Assembly (NCBI GenBank): GCA_007120685.1 | Contig: SKNG01000341.1 | Location: forward strand, 1 to 35,558 | Length of the DNA: 35,558 nucleotides | Direction: 5' to 3' | Source of the DNA: Paracoccaceae bacterium | Lineage (GTDB): Bacteria > Pseudomonadota > Alphaproteobacteria > Rhodobacterales > Rhodobacteraceae | Shown here: piece by piece, positions 33,638 to 35,558 of the stretch | Layout of the letters: every line of letters starts with the position of its first letter | Numbering within the stretch: the first letter of the stretch is position 1 | The notes under the pieces: model-generated | Database searches by the model: none | The model's input: only the letters and a program-made list of their open reading frames with translations | Told to the model about the DNA's origin: nothing | Program-made: the position numbers and the translations under genes

Positions 33638-35558
33638 ATGACCGCCTTTTCCGCCGTCCTGGTCGGCAATGAAACCCTTCTGGTAGAATGCGGAAATGTC
33701 CTTCTGCAGCGTGGCAACAGTATCGCCGCGGTGGTGAGCGACAGTCCGGACATTCACAACTGGGCCGCAGAGGCGGGCCTTGCCGCCATCGATCCCGGCC
33801 CGGGACTGGAAACGCGGCTGGCCGACACCGTGGCGGGCTTTGACTGCCTGTTTTCCATCGGCAATACCCGGCTCTTGCCGTCTGCCGTGCTGGAGGGCGC
33901 GCGCGTCGGTGCGATCAATTTCCATGACGCTCCGCTGCCGCGCTACGCCGGGCTAAATGCGCCGGTCTGGGGTCTGCTCAGGGGCGAGACGCGCTGGGGA
34001 ATCACCTGGCATATGATCACCCCGGGCGTGGACATGGGCGATATCGTTGAACAGGTGATGTTCGACATCGACCCGGGCGAGACCGCGCTGAGCCTGAACA
34101 CCAAGTGTTTCGCGCGGGGGATAGAGAGTTTTCCGGCGGTGGTGGCCGGGATCGAGGCCGGCACCCTGCGCCGCCAGCCGCAGGACATGAGCCAGCGCAG
34201 CCAGGTGCTGCGCGACGACCGGCCGGCGGCGGGCGGGCGGGTCGATTTCGCGCAACCGGCTCAGGCCGTCGCCCGTTTCGTCAGGGCGCTGGATCACGGC
34301 GGCTACAGGAACCCGCTGACACTGCCGAAGATCGAAACCGGGGCTGGCGTTTTCGCGGTCACCACGGCAGAGCCTTGCGCGATGGAGGGCGAGGATGGCA
34401 CGGTGCTGGCCGTTTCGGCAGAGGGTGTGACCGTTGCTTGCGGCAGTGGCGCCGTCCAGCTGGGCGGGCTATCCTGCCCGCAGGGTCTGCCGGTGGATCC
34501 GGTGGTCGTCTGCCAGACGGGCGAGCGGCTGAACACCGGTGACACGCAGCCCGTGGACGCCGCCCTGCGCCGCATCGTGGGGGGCGAGGCGCATTGGCGC
34601 ACGGCGCTGGCCGGCTTCACCCCGGCCCGCCTGCCCGGCGCTACCGATCCTGACTCGAACGCAACAGCGTACACTACCAGCCGCCTGCCCGCCGGGATCA
34701 CTGCCCGGCAGGCGGCGGCGGTTCTGGCGGCCTATGCGGGCTTCGATGGCGAGCCGGCGGGCATGGCCTATGCCCCCGCCGCGCTGGCCGACCTGACCCG
34801 CGCCGCCCCCGCCGATATCCTGCCCTGGCTGCCCATGCAGCCAACAGGCGATTCCCTGGCCGATCTGGAGGGCGCGATCTGGGCCACTGCTGATAGCGCC
34901 CAACGCCACCCGGGCATTGCCCGCGACCTGATCGCCCGAGAGCCCGATCTGGCGCCCCTCTCGGTCCCCGCGCTGGGCCTTTCAGAGACCGGCGCGCCCA
35001 TCGACGGCTGCGCGCTCTGTGTGGTCGATGGGCCGGAGGGCGTGGCCCTGGCCGCCGATACCGCCCGGCTGGATGCGGCGATGATGGACCTCTGGGCGGA
35101 TCGCATCGCCCATCTGGCGCAGGCTGATCCCGAAGCACCGCTGGCCGGGCTGGACATGCTCTCGGCCGCCGAGACGGCGCTGATCGACCGGCTGAACGAT
35201 ACCGGCTGCGATTTCGACCGTGGCGCGACGATCAGCCGACTGTTCGAACACCAGGTCGCCCGCACCCCCGATGCCATCGCGCTGGCATTTGAGGGCAGTG
35301 AGATCAGCTACCGCGAACTGGACCGCCGCGCCAACCGCGTGGCGCATGTGCTGCAGGGCATGGGCGTCGGTCCGGATGTGCCGGTGGCGCTGTGCACGCG
35401 GCGTGCGCCTGCCATGCTGATCGGCGCGCTGGGCATCCTGAAGGCGGGCGGCGCCTATGTGCCGATGGACCCGGCCTATCCCGCCGACCGGCTGGCGCAT
35501 TACCTGACCGACAGCGGCGCGCCGGTGATCGTCACCCAGGCCGCGCTGGTGGACGGGC
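33638..35558 (+). CDS. Nonribosomal peptide synthetase with N-terminal formyltransferase domain, condensation-domain remnant and adenylation domain; truncated by right window edge
   Basis: Not in the ORF track (no stop before window end); 640 codons read open from ATG 33638. Formyl_trans_N: INFHDAPLPRYAGLNAPVWGLLRGETRWGITWHMITPGVDMGDI (N, H, D present). Formyl_trans_C-like: DGTVLAVSAEGVTVACGSGAVQLGGL. A domain: RLFEHQVARTPDAIALAFEGSEISYRELDRRANRVAHVL...LGILKAGGAYVPMDPAYPADRLAHYLTDSGAPVIVT. Confidence 0.93.
   Translation, partial: MTAFSAVLVGNETLLVECGNVLLQRGNSIAAVVSDSPDIHNWAAEAGLAAIDPGPGLETRLADTVAGFDCLFSIGNTRLLPSAVLEGARVGAINFHDAPLPRYAGLNAPVWGLLRGETRWGITWHMITPGVDMGDIVEQVMFDIDPGETALSLNTKCFARGIESFPAVVAGIEAGTLRRQPQDMSQRSQVLRDDRPAAGGRVDFAQPAQAVARFVRALDHGGYRNPLTLPKIETGAGVFAVTTAEPCAMEGEDGTVLAVSAEGVTVACGSGAVQLGGLSCPQGLPVDPVVVCQTGERLNTGDTQPVDAALRRIVGGEAHWRTALAGFTPARLPGATDPDSNATAYTTSRLPAGITARQAAAVLAAYAGFDGEPAGMAYAPAALADLTRAAPADILPWLPMQPTGDSLADLEGAIWATADSAQRHPGIARDLIAREPDLAPLSVPALGLSETGAPIDGCALCVVDGPEGVALAADTARLDAAMMDLWADRIAHLAQADPEAPLAGLDMLSAAETALIDRLNDTGCDFDRGATISRLFEHQVARTPDAIALAFEGSEISYRELDRRANRVAHVLQGMGVGPDVPVALCTRRAPAMLIGALGILKAGGAYVPMDPAYPADRLAHYLTDSGAPVIVTQAALVDG

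Noticed and set aside
1-35558. CRISPR arrays, tRNA/rRNA genes, insertion sequences
   Set aside because: No spaced direct-repeat array, rRNA/tRNA-like sequence, transposase or integrase was recognised when reading the window.

Overview
GC-rich window whose gene content and composition look alphaproteobacterial (Rhodobacteraceae-like; an inference from style, not proven). I call 25 protein-coding genes. No rRNA, tRNA, CRISPR array or transposase was recognised. (1) 1-3353(-): three glycosyltransferase genes: a GT14/DUF5928-like gene cut by the left edge, then two paralogous GT2 (PF13704-like) genes. (2) 3480-12345: galU, cysQ, an ABC-2 permease, an SH3/COG3650-like protein, an EamA transporter, an H-NS/HvrA-like regulator, BrkB, map, a CinA/MoaB-like protein, a GNAT and an AhpD-like protein. 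(3) 12374-26147: a Wzx/Wzy-type exopolysaccharide locus with several glycosyltransferases, an SGNH-like protein, a glycoside-hydrolase-like protein, Wzx flippase, a BY-kinase-like ATPase, a Wzz/GumC-like protein, a WecG-type GT and a Wzy-like protein. (4) 26261-35558: a tightly packed PKS - GT2 - NRPS operon. The 2143-aa PKS reads KS-AT-KR-DH-carrier-TE. The NRPS runs off the right edge, is missing from the ORF track, and starts with a formyltransferase domain, then a condensation-domain remnant, then an adenylation domain. The best leads are this formyl-initiated hybrid assembly line with an embedded glycosyltransferase, the BY-kinase homologue that lacks both the Walker A lysine and every tyrosine, and the SGNH / GH-like / GT2 coupled operon. 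All family calls come from reading motifs by eye; no searches were run.
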